From assembly GCF_000161455.1 (NCBI RefSeq), contig NZ_CM000745.1, positions 3,232,812 through 3,296,811 on the forward strand: 64,000 nt of DNA, read 5' to 3'. Below the pieces are notes generated by a model. The model was given only the letters and a program-made list of their open reading frames with translations. It did not search any database and was not told the DNA's origin. Both the position numbers and the translations under genes were made by a program. Numbering within the stretch: position 1 is the stretch's first letter; every line of letters begins with the position of its first letter. The DNA is from Bacillus pseudomycoides DSM 12442. GTDB taxonomy: Bacteria > Bacillota > Bacilli > Bacillales > Bacillaceae_G. Positions 9,028 through 18,016 of this stretch are shown piece after piece.

Positions 9028-9925
9028 GTTTCATTCCTCCTAATACATTTGGTAATGCGCGTTTTAGTACAGCCATTCTTACGTAAACTCCGTTTTCCAT
9101 CTGTTTGAAAATGCGGGAACGCTCACACTCAACGAGTTCGCTCGCAATTTCTACATCGCGGTTTATAGGAGCTGGATGCATAATAATGCTTCCTTGTTTC
9201 ATACGTTTTTCTCGTTCAATTGTTAATCCGTGCTGTTCATGATACTCTTTCATGATGTCTGTTTCATAATGGTCATGACGCTCATGTTGCACACGAAGTA
9301 ACATCATCACATCAACTTCTGGAACAAGTTCATCTAAACTTCTGTATGTTCCGAATGTGTTAGTTTCATCTTTCCACTCTTCTGGGCTAGCAAAGTAAAT
9401 TGTTGCTCCTAGTTTCGTTAATGCTTCAGCATTAGAGCGGGCTACTCGGCTATGGCGGATATCTCCAACAATTGCAATCTTTAATCCTTCGAAGCTTCCA
9501 AACTCTTGTTTAATTGTTAAAAGGTCTAGCAAGCATTGTGTTGGATGATTTCCACATCCATCTCCAGCATTTAGGATTGGAATATTTACTTTATCTTTTA
9601 GCTCATCGAAGTAGCGATCTTGCTGATGGCGGATGACTACTGCTTTTGTTCCGATTGATTCTAGTGTTCTTATCGTATCGTATAATGTTTCTCCTTTTTG
9701 TACGCTAGAAGAATCTGCTGAGAAGTTTAATACGTCTAGTCCTAATCTCTTCTCGGCAACTTCGAAGCTAAACTTTGTTCTCGTACTATTTTCGAAAAAT
9801 AAGTTCGCTACAAACGTTTGCTCTGTTGTTTTTTTACTTCTTCCATTTGCGAAATCTTCTGCGTCTTTTAGGATTTCTGAAATCTCTTCTTTCGATAATT
9901 CACTCATCGTTAACAAATGGCTCAT
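9011..9925 (-). CDS. pyrB: Aspartate carbamoyltransferase PyrB
   Basis: Condenses carbamoyl phosphate with aspartate, the committed step of pyrimidine synthesis. The carbamoyl-phosphate site FENSTRTKFSFE and the HPAPINRD motif are intact, and no pyrI regulatory gene is present, as usual for Bacillus. The ATG at 9925 (304 residues) is preferred to one two codons upstream, because GAGGG sits 6 nt before it but touches the other. A PyrR attenuator (9991-10073) lies between pyrP and pyrB. Confidence 0.97.
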   Translation of the reverse strand: MSHLLTMSELSKEEISEILKDAEDFANGRSKKTTEQTFVANLFFENSTRTKFSFEVAEKRLGLDVLNFSADSSSVQKGETLYDTIRTLESIGTKAVVIRHQQDRYFDELKDKVNIPILNAGDGCGNHPTQCLLDLLTIKQEFGSFEGLKIAIVGDIRHSRVARSNAEALTKLGATIYFASPEEWKDETNTFGTYRSLDELVPEVDVMMLLRVQHERHDHYETDIMKEYHEQHGLTIEREKRMKQGSIIMHPAPINRDVEIASELVECERSRIFKQMENGVYVRMAVLKRALPNVLGGMKHELFV

Positions 9926-9990
9926 TGTCATCCCTCATCTTTCTGATTTTTATGATAACACTTTTGTATTTATATAACAACTATTGCATA

Positions 9991-10073
9991 AAAATACCCT
10001 AATCGTATGAGACTAGGGTGCGAGAAAAAAGCCACCCTTTTCGGTCTCACAGGACTGAATTAAAAGGTTGTTT
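9991..10073 (-). promoter_or_regulatory. PyrR attenuator before pyrB
   Basis: The minus strand shows a PyrR-binding stem-loop motif (AGTCCTGTGAGACC, within 10040-10058) right after the pyrP stop. An antiterminator stem follows (AGGGTG at 10033-10038 with CACCCT at 10015-10020), overlapping a terminator stem (10014-10019 with 9996-10001) and a weak T-run. UMP-bound PyrR would hold the first stem, block the antiterminator and stop transcription before pyrB, as known in B. subtilis. Confidence 0.85.
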
Positions 10074-11357
10074 TTATGAAGCAATCTGCTTAGATTGTTG
10101 TTTCTGTTTCATTTCAGGTAACAGTAGATTTAACAGTACGCCAACGATTGCTGCAAGCGCCATTCCTTCTACTTGGAATGATTCTCCGACACGAAGTACC
10201 GCGCCACCAATACCGATTACCAAAATCACTGATGCAATCATTAAGTTTCGTTTGTCGCTTAAGTCTGTTTTATCATCTACCATCATGCGTAAACCGCTTG
10301 ATGCGATTACTCCAAAGAGTAAGATTGATACGCCACCCATAACTGGTGTTGGAATCGAGTGAATCAGTGCGGAAATCTTACCAATAAATCCGAACATAAT
10401 CGCGAAGACTGCTGATCCGATGAATAAGTATACACTGTAAGCTCTCGTAATTGCCAGCACACCTATGTTTTCACCGTATGTTGTATTTGGTGGTCCACCA
10501 ATTACTGATGCGATTAATGTCGCTACACCATCTCCAAAAATCGAGCGATGTAAACCTGGTTTTTCAATTAAATCTCGCTTAATAACATTTCCAAGTACGA
10601 TTTGATGCCCGATATGTTCTGAAATTGTTACAAGTGCTACTGGCACCATTAAGAGTACAATCTTCCATGAAAACTCTGGCGTGTAAGTTACAAATGGTAC
10701 GACAAAGTCTGGTACATCAAACCATTTCGCCTCAGCTACTGGCTTTAAGTCCACCAATCCTTGGAAGTAAGCGAAGATATATCCTCCGATAATCCCTAAT
10801 AGAACTGGTATGATGCTGAAAAATCCTCTTCCGAATATAGAGCAAATGATTGTAATTGCTAGCGTTACTAATGCTACTGAGAAGTGTGTAACACTATACT
10901 TGCCACCTGCATCATTCATTGCCATATTCACTGCTGTGTGTGCTAATGCTAATCCGATAACCATTACAACTGGACCAACGACAATTGGTGGGAGTAACTT
11001 CATAATCCATGCTGATCCCGATTTCTTAATTCCAAGTGAAATTAAGATGTATACAAGTCCTGCTAGTAAACCACCAAGCATTGCTGCTCCTGGCCCTCCT
11101 GCTGTCTTCGCCGTAATAATCGGTGCGATAAACGCGAATGATGAGCCTAGATATGCTGGTACTTGACCTTTTGTTATAAGAATAAACGCGAGTGTTCCTA
11201 ATCCACTGGAGATTAAAGCTACTGATGGATTCAGTCCTGTTAAAAACGGAACAAGCACTGTTGATCCAAACATCGCGAACAAATGTTGTATACTTAAAAA
11301 TAACCATTTTCCGGGTTTCGGTACTTCATGAATGTCTAACACTGGCTTTTGCTCCAT
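10074..11357 (-). CDS. pyrP: Uracil permease PyrP
   Basis: Membrane uracil:H+ symporter of the NCS2 (nucleobase:cation symporter 2) family. The 427-residue protein has a long run of hydrophobic segments and family-type sequence in VTISEHIGHQ and GGPPNTTYGENIG. Start taken at the ATG at 11357 (MEQKPVLDIHEVPKPGKW) after a GGAGGATATA site; longer frames run into the attenuator. Flanked on both sides by PyrR attenuators, so uptake is shut off with synthesis when pyrimidines are plentiful. Confidence 0.95.
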   Translation of the reverse strand: MEQKPVLDIHEVPKPGKWLFLSIQHLFAMFGSTVLVPFLTGLNPSVALISSGLGTLAFILITKGQVPAYLGSSFAFIAPIITAKTAGGPGAAMLGGLLAGLVYILISLGIKKSGSAWIMKLLPPIVVGPVVMVIGLALAHTAVNMAMNDAGGKYSVTHFSVALVTLAITIICSIFGRGFFSIIPVLLGIIGGYIFAYFQGLVDLKPVAEAKWFDVPDFVVPFVTYTPEFSWKIVLLMVPVALVTISEHIGHQIVLGNVIKRDLIEKPGLHRSIFGDGVATLIASVIGGPPNTTYGENIGVLAITRAYSVYLFIGSAVFAIMFGFIGKISALIHSIPTPVMGGVSILLFGVIASSGLRMMVDDKTDLSDKRNLMIASVILVIGIGGAVLRVGESFQVEGMALAAIVGVLLNLLLPEMKQKQQSKQIAS

Positions 11358-11391
11358 TGTTATATCCTCCTTCAGTTTAAAACTTTGCAAT

Positions 11392-11491
11392 AAAAAAACT
11401 CTTTGCGCCCTATGCACAAAGAGTCCTATACTTTCATATGTCAAATTTGACATACGAAAGTCAAGACCCTTTGGCAGCCTCACAGGACTAC
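11392..11491 (-). promoter_or_regulatory. PyrR attenuator before pyrP
   Basis: PyrR-binding motif TAGTCCTGTGAGGCTGCC (11473-11491, minus strand). AGTCCT in this motif can pair with AGGACT (11422-11427), which overlaps the terminator stem ACTCTTTG/CAAAGAGT (11398-11405 with 11417-11424) and its T7 run. Between the antiterminator arms lies a nearly perfect 30-bp palindrome (11431-11460), so the antiterminator would be an unusually long coaxial hairpin. Confidence 0.88.
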
Positions 11492-11504
11492 ATTTAAAAG
11501 GGCT

Positions 11505-12047
11505 TTACTTATCGTATATACTTACTCGATCTTGCTGATCCGTCTCTTGCAAATCAACTTCAATACGTTCTTCACTTGATGTTGGAATGTTCTTCCCTAC
11601 ATAATCAGCGCGAATTGGTAATTCACGATGACCTCTGTCTACAAGAACAGCTAGTTGGATTTGTGATGGTCTACCTAAATCCATAAGAGCATCCATTGCT
11701 GCTCGAACCGTTCTTCCTGTATACAATACATCATCCACAAGAATAACTTTTTTCTTCGTAATGTCCACAGGAATATCTGAACCTTTTACAAGCGGTTCTT
11801 TATTTTTTGATTGCAATGTTAAATCATCACGATATAGTGTAATGTCTAACTCGCCTACTTCTATTTCTTTTCCTTCAATTTGACCAATTCGTTCTGCTAA
11901 ACGCTGTGCAATAAAAATCCCACGTGTTTTAATTCCGACAAGAACACAATTATCGACACCTTTATTACGTTCCACAATTTCATGACTGATGCGTGTTAAA
12001 GCGCGGCGAATCATTTGGTCATCTAAAACGACAGCTTTTTCTTGCAT
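11505..12047 (-). CDS. pyrR: PyrR, pyr operon mRNA-binding attenuator and uracil phosphoribosyltransferase
   Basis: Senses UMP and binds the anti-antiterminator loops of pyr mRNA, promoting termination; it also has uracil phosphoribosyltransferase activity. The 180-residue protein has the PRPP motif VILVDDVLYTGRTVRAA near residue 100. First gene of the operon, with attenuators before it, after it and after pyrP, the same three-site layout as in B. subtilis. A GGAGG site precedes the ATG at 12047. Confidence 0.97.
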   Translation of the reverse strand: MQEKAVVLDDQMIRRALTRISHEIVERNKGVDNCVLVGIKTRGIFIAQRLAERIGQIEGKEIEVGELDITLYRDDLTLQSKNKEPLVKGSDIPVDITKKKVILVDDVLYTGRTVRAAMDALMDLGRPSQIQLAVLVDRGHRELPIRADYVGKNIPTSSEERIEVDLQETDQQDRVSIYDK

Positions 12048-12091
12048 GCTCTACACCTCCAAGCTTTTTTCTTGCGTGAGAGGAATGGTAT

Positions 12092-12193
12092 AAAAAAAGT
12101 CCTCTCAGCGTGTGCGAGAGGACTTTTGAAAAAAGGGTACAAGTACACCCTAAGTATTTCAAACCGTTACCTTCTCAACCTCACGGGGCTGTG
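12092..12193 (-). promoter_or_regulatory. PyrR attenuator in the pyr operon leader
   Basis: On the minus strand, PyrR-type motif CAGCCCCGTGAGGTTG (about 12175-12193); then an antiterminator with arms TTTGAAA and TTTCAAA around AGGGT/ACCCT (12123-12166); then a terminator with a 10-bp stem (12098-12107 with 12116-12125) and a T7 run. The three alternatives match the B. subtilis pyr leader arrangement. Confidence 0.87.
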
Positions 12194-12220
12194 TTAAAGG
12201 ATCATTATTCAACTGTTGCT

Positions 12221-12249
12221 AGTATCGCAGGTTTTAATCGTTTTGTCAA
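12221..12249 (-). promoter_or_regulatory. Sigma-A promoter of the pyr operon
   Basis: TTGACA (12244-12249), a 17-bp spacer, then GATACT (12221-12226) on the minus strand. The -35 touches the end of rluD. Transcription would start near 12214, giving a leader of about 165 nt that contains the whole attenuator. Confidence 0.85.
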
Positions 12250-12251
12250 TA

Positions 12252-13160
12252 CTATTTCCGTAAAACATTTAAAACTTCTTCAAATACTGCTGGAACTGGC
12301 GCCTCAAACTCGATATATTCGCCTGTACGAGGATGATCAAACCCTAAAATCCCCGCATGAAGCGCTTGTCCATTTATATCTAATGTTTTTTTCGGACCAT
12401 ATTTCGGATCTCCCGCAAGCGGGTATCCAATATATTTCATATGAACACGAATTTGGTGCGTACGGCCGGTTTCTAAACGACACTCTACAAGTGTAAAGTC
12501 TTTAAATCGTTCTAACACCTGAAAATGCGTAACAGCATGCTTCCCATTTTCATCAACCGTCATACTTTGGCGGTCCTTTTTATCACGGCCAATTGGAGCA
12601 TCAATTGTCCCTTTATCATGTGGAATTACACCATGGACGATTGCTTTATATCGTCTTGTTACTGTTTTTGCCACAAGCTGATTTACAAGAGATTCATGTG
12701 CCATATCATTTTTAGCAACCATCAATAAGCCAGATGTATCTTTATCAATACGATGTACAATCCCTGGACGCATTACACCGTTAATACCTGATAAATCTGT
12801 ACAATGATGCATTAACCCATTTACAAGTGTACCACTTGTATGTCCAGGAGCTGGATGCACAACCATGCCACGTGGCTTATTCACAACAAGCACATCTGCA
12901 TCTTCATAATAAATTTCTAAATTCATGTCTTCTGGCAAAATATCAAGCTCTTCTGGATCTGGAATTGCTACTGCAATTTCATCATTTACTTTTACTTTAT
13001 AATTTCCTTTAATGTCGTTTCCATTTACGGTTACAACGCCATCTTTAATCCACTGTTGTACTTGTGAACGTGACCATTCATTGTTCACTCCCGCGAGAAA
13101 CTTATCAATCCGTTCGCTCTTTTGTTCTTCTGTAACTGTTACTTGTACTACTTCGCTCAT
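12252..13160 (-). CDS. rluD: RluD-type 23S rRNA pseudouridine synthase
   Basis: Converts uridines in 23S rRNA (or related RNA) to pseudouridine. An N-terminal S4 RNA-binding domain (about residues 10-75) precedes the RluA-family catalytic domain, whose Asp is in RIDKDTSGLLM; further family sequence is CRLETGRTHQIRVH. 302 residues is standard. It starts 4 bp after lspA, as YlyB does in B. subtilis. The exact modified position cannot be read from sequence, so the symbol is by family. Confidence 0.88.
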   Translation of the reverse strand: MSEVVQVTVTEEQKSERIDKFLAGVNNEWSRSQVQQWIKDGVVTVNGNDIKGNYKVKVNDEIAVAIPDPEELDILPEDMNLEIYYEDADVLVVNKPRGMVVHPAPGHTSGTLVNGLMHHCTDLSGINGVMRPGIVHRIDKDTSGLLMVAKNDMAHESLVNQLVAKTVTRRYKAIVHGVIPHDKGTIDAPIGRDKKDRQSMTVDENGKHAVTHFQVLERFKDFTLVECRLETGRTHQIRVHMKYIGYPLAGDPKYGPKKTLDINGQALHAGILGFDHPRTGEYIEFEAPVPAVFEEVLNVLRK

Positions 13161-13164
13161 TCAA

Positions 13165-13623
13165 TTACTCCTTCATTTTCTTTCCTTCTAATAATGTTTG
13201 AATAATAATCAATACAACCCCAATACATAAAGCTGAGTCAGCTATGTTAAATACCGGATAGTTGTATGAAAAAATATACACGTGAATGAAATCCACCACT
13301 TCTTGTCTAAATACACGATCAATAAAGTTGCCAATTGCTCCGCCTAAAATAAGACCTAATGAAATCCCTAGGAGCCTATCTGTTTTTGCATACTTTTTCA
13401 TATAAAATACGATAAATCCTACAAAAACAACTGTAATAATATAGAAGAACCACATTTTGTTTTCTAAAATGCCCCAGGCAGCTCCTCTATTCCGATGTGA
13501 TGTTATGTATAATACATTATCGATAATCGGGATACTTGTACCTAATTCCATGTTTTTTACAATTAACCATTTCGATACTTGATCGATGGTAATGACAAAT
13601 AACGCTATTAAATAATATATCAT
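13165..13623 (-). CDS. lspA: Lipoprotein signal peptidase LspA
   Basis: Aspartic membrane protease (signal peptidase II) that removes signal peptides from diacylglyceryl-modified prolipoproteins such as CtaC further along this window. Four hydrophobic segments; the catalytic aspartates fall in GAIGNFIDR and FNIADSALC. Start taken at the ATG at 13623 (152 residues, MIYYLIALFV); an ATG two codons earlier is possible because both follow the same GGGGGA site. Neighbours ileS, ylyA and rluD are the same as in B. subtilis. Confidence 0.95.
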   Translation of the reverse strand: MIYYLIALFVITIDQVSKWLIVKNMELGTSIPIIDNVLYITSHRNRGAAWGILENKMWFFYIITVVFVGFIVFYMKKYAKTDRLLGISLGLILGGAIGNFIDRVFRQEVVDFIHVYIFSYNYPVFNIADSALCIGVVLIIIQTLLEGKKMKE

Positions 13624-13746
13624 TTTCATTTCCCCCACAAAGACAGTGTACCTCAAAATTTTAGCATAGCTACGGTCTTTTCACAATGAACCTTTACGGA
13701 AGAATAAAATAAAATAAAAAAAGGTAATATAATATCGTTGTGCCTC

Positions 13747-14076
13747 TTAGACATTTACTTTCTCATATAAAAATTCATGAATTGTACGAGCTGTTGGCAT
13801 CATTTTCATTTGCTTTACAGGAATGTATTTCCCAGTTTCCTCACAAATGCCATACATATCGATTTCCATTTTAAATAATGCTCGTTCCACATCTTTTAAA
13901 TCTTCTCTTATATCATGTAAAAATAATTTCTTTTTTCCATCTTCCTTCGATTCATAGCCTAATTCCAGTCCGAATTCTACATAATAAGTTTCTATCGCTT
14001 CTTTTGCCAGTCGTTCCTGTAGTTCTTTTTTCATCAATTGTAATTCTTCTTTGATTTCCATATAGATTTCATTCAC
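13747..14076 (-). CDS. YlyA-like DksA/TraR-family protein
   Basis: A 109-residue protein with an N-terminal helical, charged half and a C-terminal DksA/TraR-like stretch MYGICEETGKYIPVKQMK followed by PTART. Only one of the four zinc cysteines of classical DksA remains. Position between ileS and lspA matches B. subtilis ylyA, reported there to bind RNA polymerase and to act late in sporulation, so the same role is inferred. Start is GTG at 14076, 8 nt after GGGAGGG; an in-frame ATG five codons later has no such site. Confidence 0.75.
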   Translation of the reverse strand: MNEIYMEIKEELQLMKKELQERLAKEAIETYYVEFGLELGYESKEDGKKKLFLHDIREDLKDVERALFKMEIDMYGICEETGKYIPVKQMKMMPTARTIHEFLYEKVNV

Positions 14077-14259
14077 GTGTACATCCCTCCCGGCTGCAAT
14101 GTACCGTTAGTGTGTCCGAAATTTTCTCGCTTACCGCTCACACATTTTTCCTTCATAGGAAAGTGCTTAAAAGTTACTTCCTCCTGCTCAACAGAAAAAC
14201 TTTAAGCAGTCGAACTTTTCATACATCTGCCACATGTTAAGAAGAATCCTTACTAAATA

Positions 14260-14296
14260 CAAAAACTGACTACCGTAATAGCAGTCAGTTTTTATC
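14260..14296 (-). terminator. Terminator after ileS
   Basis: Inverted repeat AAAACTGACT / AGTCAGTTTT with an 11-nt loop, followed by a T-run on the minus strand shortly before ylyA. The rest of 14077-14259 shows no feature I can name. Confidence 0.85.
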
Positions 14297-14302
14297 ACAT
14301 CA

Positions 14303-17068
14303 TTATTTTACATAATTTTCTTTTACTACTGTTGCACAACGCTCACATAATGTTTCATGTTCAGCGTCTTTACCAATTGTTTCAGAAACAACCCAGCAAC
14401 GTTCACATGTTTCACCAGTTGCCTGTGCTACAACAACAGCTGTATGCTCATATTTTGGTGCACCCGCTGGAGCTTCTTCCATTGTTCCACCAAGTTTATA
14501 CTCAGAGACAATAAATAATTGTTTTAAATCTTCACTAATAGACTCTAACATTTGTTTCATTTCTGCAGTTGGATATAGGGTAATACTCGCATTTAATGAT
14601 TTACCGATTACTTTTTCATTACGAGCCACTTCTAAAGCTTTTAATACGTCATCTCGAAGTGTCATAAATGCATCCCATTTTGTTTTTAACGCTTCCGCAC
14701 CCTCTACTTCTACAGCTTCTGGCATATCGGTTAGCTGAACGCTTTCCTCTACAACACCAGGAACATATGGCCATACTTCATCAGCTGTATGAGGTAAGAT
14801 TGGTGTTACAAGTTTTGTTAATGCAACAAGAACATCGTAAAGTACTGTTTGAATCGCACGACGGTCATGATGATTTTCTGCTTCAATGTATAAAATGTCT
14901 TTTGCAAAGTCTAAATAGAATGAGCTTAAATCAATTGTGCAGAAGTTATGAATTGCATGATATACTGCCGCAAAGTCATATGTTTCATATGCTTCTTTTA
15001 CTTTTGTAATTAAGTCATTTAATTTCACTAGCATGTAGCGATCTACTTCACGTAATTCAGCTTTCGCTACTGCATCTTGACTTGGATTAAAGTCAGCTAA
15101 GTTTCCTAATAAGAAACGGAATGTGTTACGGATTTTACGATATACTTCTGCAACTTGTTTTAAAATATCATCTGAAATACGCACATCAGATTGGTAGTCA
15201 ACAGAAGATACCCATAAACGTAAAATATCTCCACCTAATTGATCCATGATTTTCTTCGGTACAACAATGTTCCCGATAGATTTACTCATTTTACGACCTT
15301 CACCGTCTAATACGAATCCATGACTCAACACACCTTTGTATGGTGCTTTACCTGTTACTGCAACTGCTGTTGATAATGAAGAGTTAAACCAGCCACGGTA
15401 TTGGTCAGATCCCTCTAAGTATAAATCAGCTGGACGTTGTAAGTCTTCGCGCTCTTCTAGGACAGCTTGGTGAGAAGAACCTGAATCAAACCATACGTCC
15501 ATAATGTCTGTTTCTTTACGGAATTCGCCATTCGGACTAGATGGATGTGTAAATCCTTCTGGTAATAAACCTTTCGCTTCACGTTCGAACCATACGTTAG
15601 AACCGTTCTCACGGAATAGATCTGCTACGTGATTGATTGTTTCATCTGTAATAATTGGATCGCCATTCTCTGCATAGAAGACAGGAATCGGTACACCCCA
15701 TGCACGTTGACGAGAAATACACCAATCACCACGGTCACGAACCATATTATGAAGACGTGTTTCACCCCATGCTGGTACCCATTTCGTTTCTTCAACAGCT
15801 TGTAATAACTCCTTGCGGAACGCTTCAATAGATGCAAACCATTGCGCTGTCGCACGGAAGATAATTGGTTTTTTCGTTCTCCAGTCATGTGGATAAGAAT
15901 GCGTAATAAATGTTAATTTTAATAACGCTCCAACTTCTTCTAATTTTTCCGTAATTGGCTTATTAGCTTTATCATAGAATAGACCTTCAAATCCAGGTGC
16001 TTCACTTGTTAATACACCTTTATCATCAACTGGGCAAAGAACTTCTAATCCATATTGTTTCCCAACAAGGAAATCGTCTTCCCCATGTCCAGGTGCTGTA
16101 TGTACACAACCTGTACCAGCATCTGTTGTAACGTGCTCACCAAGCATAACTAAAGAATCACGCTCATAGAATGGATGCTTCGCAACTGTATACTCAAGTT
16201 CGCTACCTTTAACTGTTTTCACAACTTCAGCATTTTCCCACTCTAACGTTTTAGAAACTGTGTCAAATAGTTCAGAAGCAATAATATATTTTTCATCATT
16301 TACTTTCACAATGCTGTATTCAAGTTCTGGATGAACAGAAATACCTAAGTTGGCTGGTAATGTCCAAGGTGTTGTTGTCCAAATGATAAATTTCTCGTCG
16401 CCCTCTAATACGTCTTTTCCGTCTTTTACAGGGAATGCCACATAAATAGATGCTGACTTTTTATCATTGTATTCAATTTCAGCTTCAGCTAAAGCGGATT
16501 CACTTGTCGGAGACCAATAAACTGGTTTTTGTCCTTTATAGATATAACCTTTTTTCGCCATTTCACCAAATACTTTAATTTGCTGCGCTTCATAAGCTGG
16601 CTCTAAAGTAATATATGGGCGATCCCAATCAGCACGCACACCAAGACGTTTAAACTGTTCACGTTGGCGATTCACTTGTTCGTATGCATACTCTGCACAT
16701 AGTTTACGGAATTCTGCAACCGTCATTTCTTTACGTTTTACACCTTTATTTGTTAAAGCTTGTTCAATTGGTAAACCGTGTGTATCCCATCCTGGTACAT
16801 ATGGTGCACAGTATCCAGTCATTGATTTGTAACGAACAATAAAATCTTTTAATACTTTATTTAACGCATGTCCCATATGAATGTCACCATTCGCATATGG
16901 AGGACCATCATGCAGTACAAATAAAGGACGACCTTTTGTATGTTCTTGTACCTTTTCATAAATGTTCATCTCAGCCCATTTTTCTTGCATTGCAGGCTCA
17001 CGCTTTGGTAAATTCCCACGCATTGGGAATTCTGTTTTCGGCATTAGTAATGTATTTTTATACTCCAC
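14303..17068 (-). CDS. ileS: Isoleucyl-tRNA synthetase
   Basis: Charges tRNA-Ile. The 921-residue class I enzyme has the HIGH motif as PPYANGDIHMGHAL near residue 55, a long CP1 editing insertion, the KMSKS motif GRKMSKSIGN near residue 590, and a C-terminal zinc ribbon with CERC twice, which marks the bacterial (mupirocin-sensitive) type. The start is GTG at 17068, preceded by GAGGAGG; the frame extends 41 codons upstream into the T-box terminator and that part is not coding. Controlled by the T-box leader upstream. Confidence 0.96.
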   Translation of the reverse strand: MEYKNTLLMPKTEFPMRGNLPKREPAMQEKWAEMNIYEKVQEHTKGRPLFVLHDGPPYANGDIHMGHALNKVLKDFIVRYKSMTGYCAPYVPGWDTHGLPIEQALTNKGVKRKEMTVAEFRKLCAEYAYEQVNRQREQFKRLGVRADWDRPYITLEPAYEAQQIKVFGEMAKKGYIYKGQKPVYWSPTSESALAEAEIEYNDKKSASIYVAFPVKDGKDVLEGDEKFIIWTTTPWTLPANLGISVHPELEYSIVKVNDEKYIIASELFDTVSKTLEWENAEVVKTVKGSELEYTVAKHPFYERDSLVMLGEHVTTDAGTGCVHTAPGHGEDDFLVGKQYGLEVLCPVDDKGVLTSEAPGFEGLFYDKANKPITEKLEEVGALLKLTFITHSYPHDWRTKKPIIFRATAQWFASIEAFRKELLQAVEETKWVPAWGETRLHNMVRDRGDWCISRQRAWGVPIPVFYAENGDPIITDETINHVADLFRENGSNVWFEREAKGLLPEGFTHPSSPNGEFRKETDIMDVWFDSGSSHQAVLEEREDLQRPADLYLEGSDQYRGWFNSSLSTAVAVTGKAPYKGVLSHGFVLDGEGRKMSKSIGNIVVPKKIMDQLGGDILRLWVSSVDYQSDVRISDDILKQVAEVYRKIRNTFRFLLGNLADFNPSQDAVAKAELREVDRYMLVKLNDLITKVKEAYETYDFAAVYHAIHNFCTIDLSSFYLDFAKDILYIEAENHHDRRAIQTVLYDVLVALTKLVTPILPHTADEVWPYVPGVVEESVQLTDMPEAVEVEGAEALKTKWDAFMTLRDDVLKALEVARNEKVIGKSLNASITLYPTAEMKQMLESISEDLKQLFIVSEYKLGGTMEEAPAGAPKYEHTAVVVAQATGETCERCWVVSETIGKDAEHETLCERCATVVKENYVK

Positions 17069-17117
17069 GCTTAATTCCTCCTCGAATGTATAAAAGAAAG
17101 ACCCTAAAAAATGGAAT

Positions 17118-17387
17118 AAAAAAGAGACTTTCTCATCCCCAAAAAAGGGACGAGAAAGTCTCCCGCGGTACCACCCTAGTAGACCGTACACGTATGCACA
17201 AAGTCCTCTTTATATTCTTAACGCGAATATACGCCTACGCTTACTTTTTTGTTCAGCGCGGAACTCCAGGGTGATATTCCCATTTATCTCCTTATCCTGA
17301 GCTTACACCGTCCTCAGTTCGCTATATAAGGTATGAAAAAGGTACTTATCCCTATCTTCGTTTTTCTTAATAAATATGTTGTTTAAA
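17118..17387 (-). promoter_or_regulatory. T-box riboswitch of ileS
   Basis: The minus strand carries the T-box core AGGGTGGTACCGCG (17164-17177) and a stem I whose specifier codon reads AUC (17273-17275), for isoleucine. A terminator with a 15-bp stem and T-rich tail lies at 17118-17161. The antiterminator bulge UGGU fits the ACCA end of tRNA-Ile. Uncharged tRNA-Ile would stabilise the antiterminator and switch on ileS. Confidence 0.95.
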
Positions 17388-17416
17388 ATTATATGTAATA
17401 ATGAGAAAAACGTCAA
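17388..17416 (-). promoter_or_regulatory. Sigma-A promoter of ileS
   Basis: TTGACG (17411-17416), 17-bp spacer, TATAAT (17388-17393) on the minus strand, directly after the divIVA stop. It would start the T-box leader near 17381. Confidence 0.88.
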
Positions 17417-17418
17417 GC

Positions 17419-17925
17419 TTACACTGTTTCTTCTTTCTTTAATAGCTCGTCCACTTCTTCTTCTAGCTCAATTAATTTGTCCCAATCATCGTTGTTTAAC
17501 ATTTCAAGCTGTGCTTCTAATAACATACGGAAACGCGTACGGAATACTTTCGCTTGTTTCTTTAGCTCTTCAATATCAAATGCAACTTTTCTTGATTTTA
17601 CTAAAGCTTCATTAATGATACGATCTGCATTCTTTTCTGCTTCACGTACAATTAATTTCGCTTCTTTTTGTGCATTACGCTTTACTTCTTCCGCCGCTTC
17701 TTGTGCAACAACGATAGACTTATTTAGCGTGTCTTCAATGTTAGAAAAATGATCTAATTTACCTTCTAGTTGAGCAACTTTTTCTTCTAATGCTTTTTTC
17801 TCGCGAATGACCAATTCATAATCTTTGATGATCTGATCAAGAAACTCATTTACTTGATCCTCATCATAGCCACGGAATCCGCGACCAAATTCTTTGTTAT
17901 GAATATCTAATGGTGTTAACGGCAC
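17419..17925 (-). CDS. divIVA: Cell-division/polarity protein DivIVA
   Basis: Coiled-coil protein that binds negatively curved membrane at septa and poles and helps place MinCD and the chromosome origin during sporulation. The N-terminal membrane-binding motif (PLTPLDIHNKEFGRGFRGYD) is followed by long coiled-coil heptads to about residue 150; 168 residues total. The start is GTG at 17925 with GGAGGTG 6 nt upstream; an ATG five codons earlier overlaps that ribosome site. Last gene of the sepF/ylm group. Confidence 0.95.
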   Translation of the reverse strand: MPLTPLDIHNKEFGRGFRGYDEDQVNEFLDQIIKDYELVIREKKALEEKVAQLEGKLDHFSNIEDTLNKSIVVAQEAAEEVKRNAQKEAKLIVREAEKNADRIINEALVKSRKVAFDIEELKKQAKVFRTRFRMLLEAQLEMLNNDDWDKLIELEEEVDELLKKEETV

Positions 17926-18016
17926 AAACGCCACCTCCAAGTAGTTATCTGAATTTTCCTCTTTTAATTATATCTTTTCTTCGACAAAATAAGGGATTTT
18001 CCTTCTAAAAAACCAA

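Noticed and set aside
12110..12496. 128-codon plus-strand frame over the pyr leader and rluD end
   Set aside because: It overlaps the PyrR attenuator, pyr promoter and rluD; no ribosome site and no family.
15625..15888. 87-codon minus-strand frame inside ileS
   Set aside because: It is an alternative frame of ileS with no independent support.
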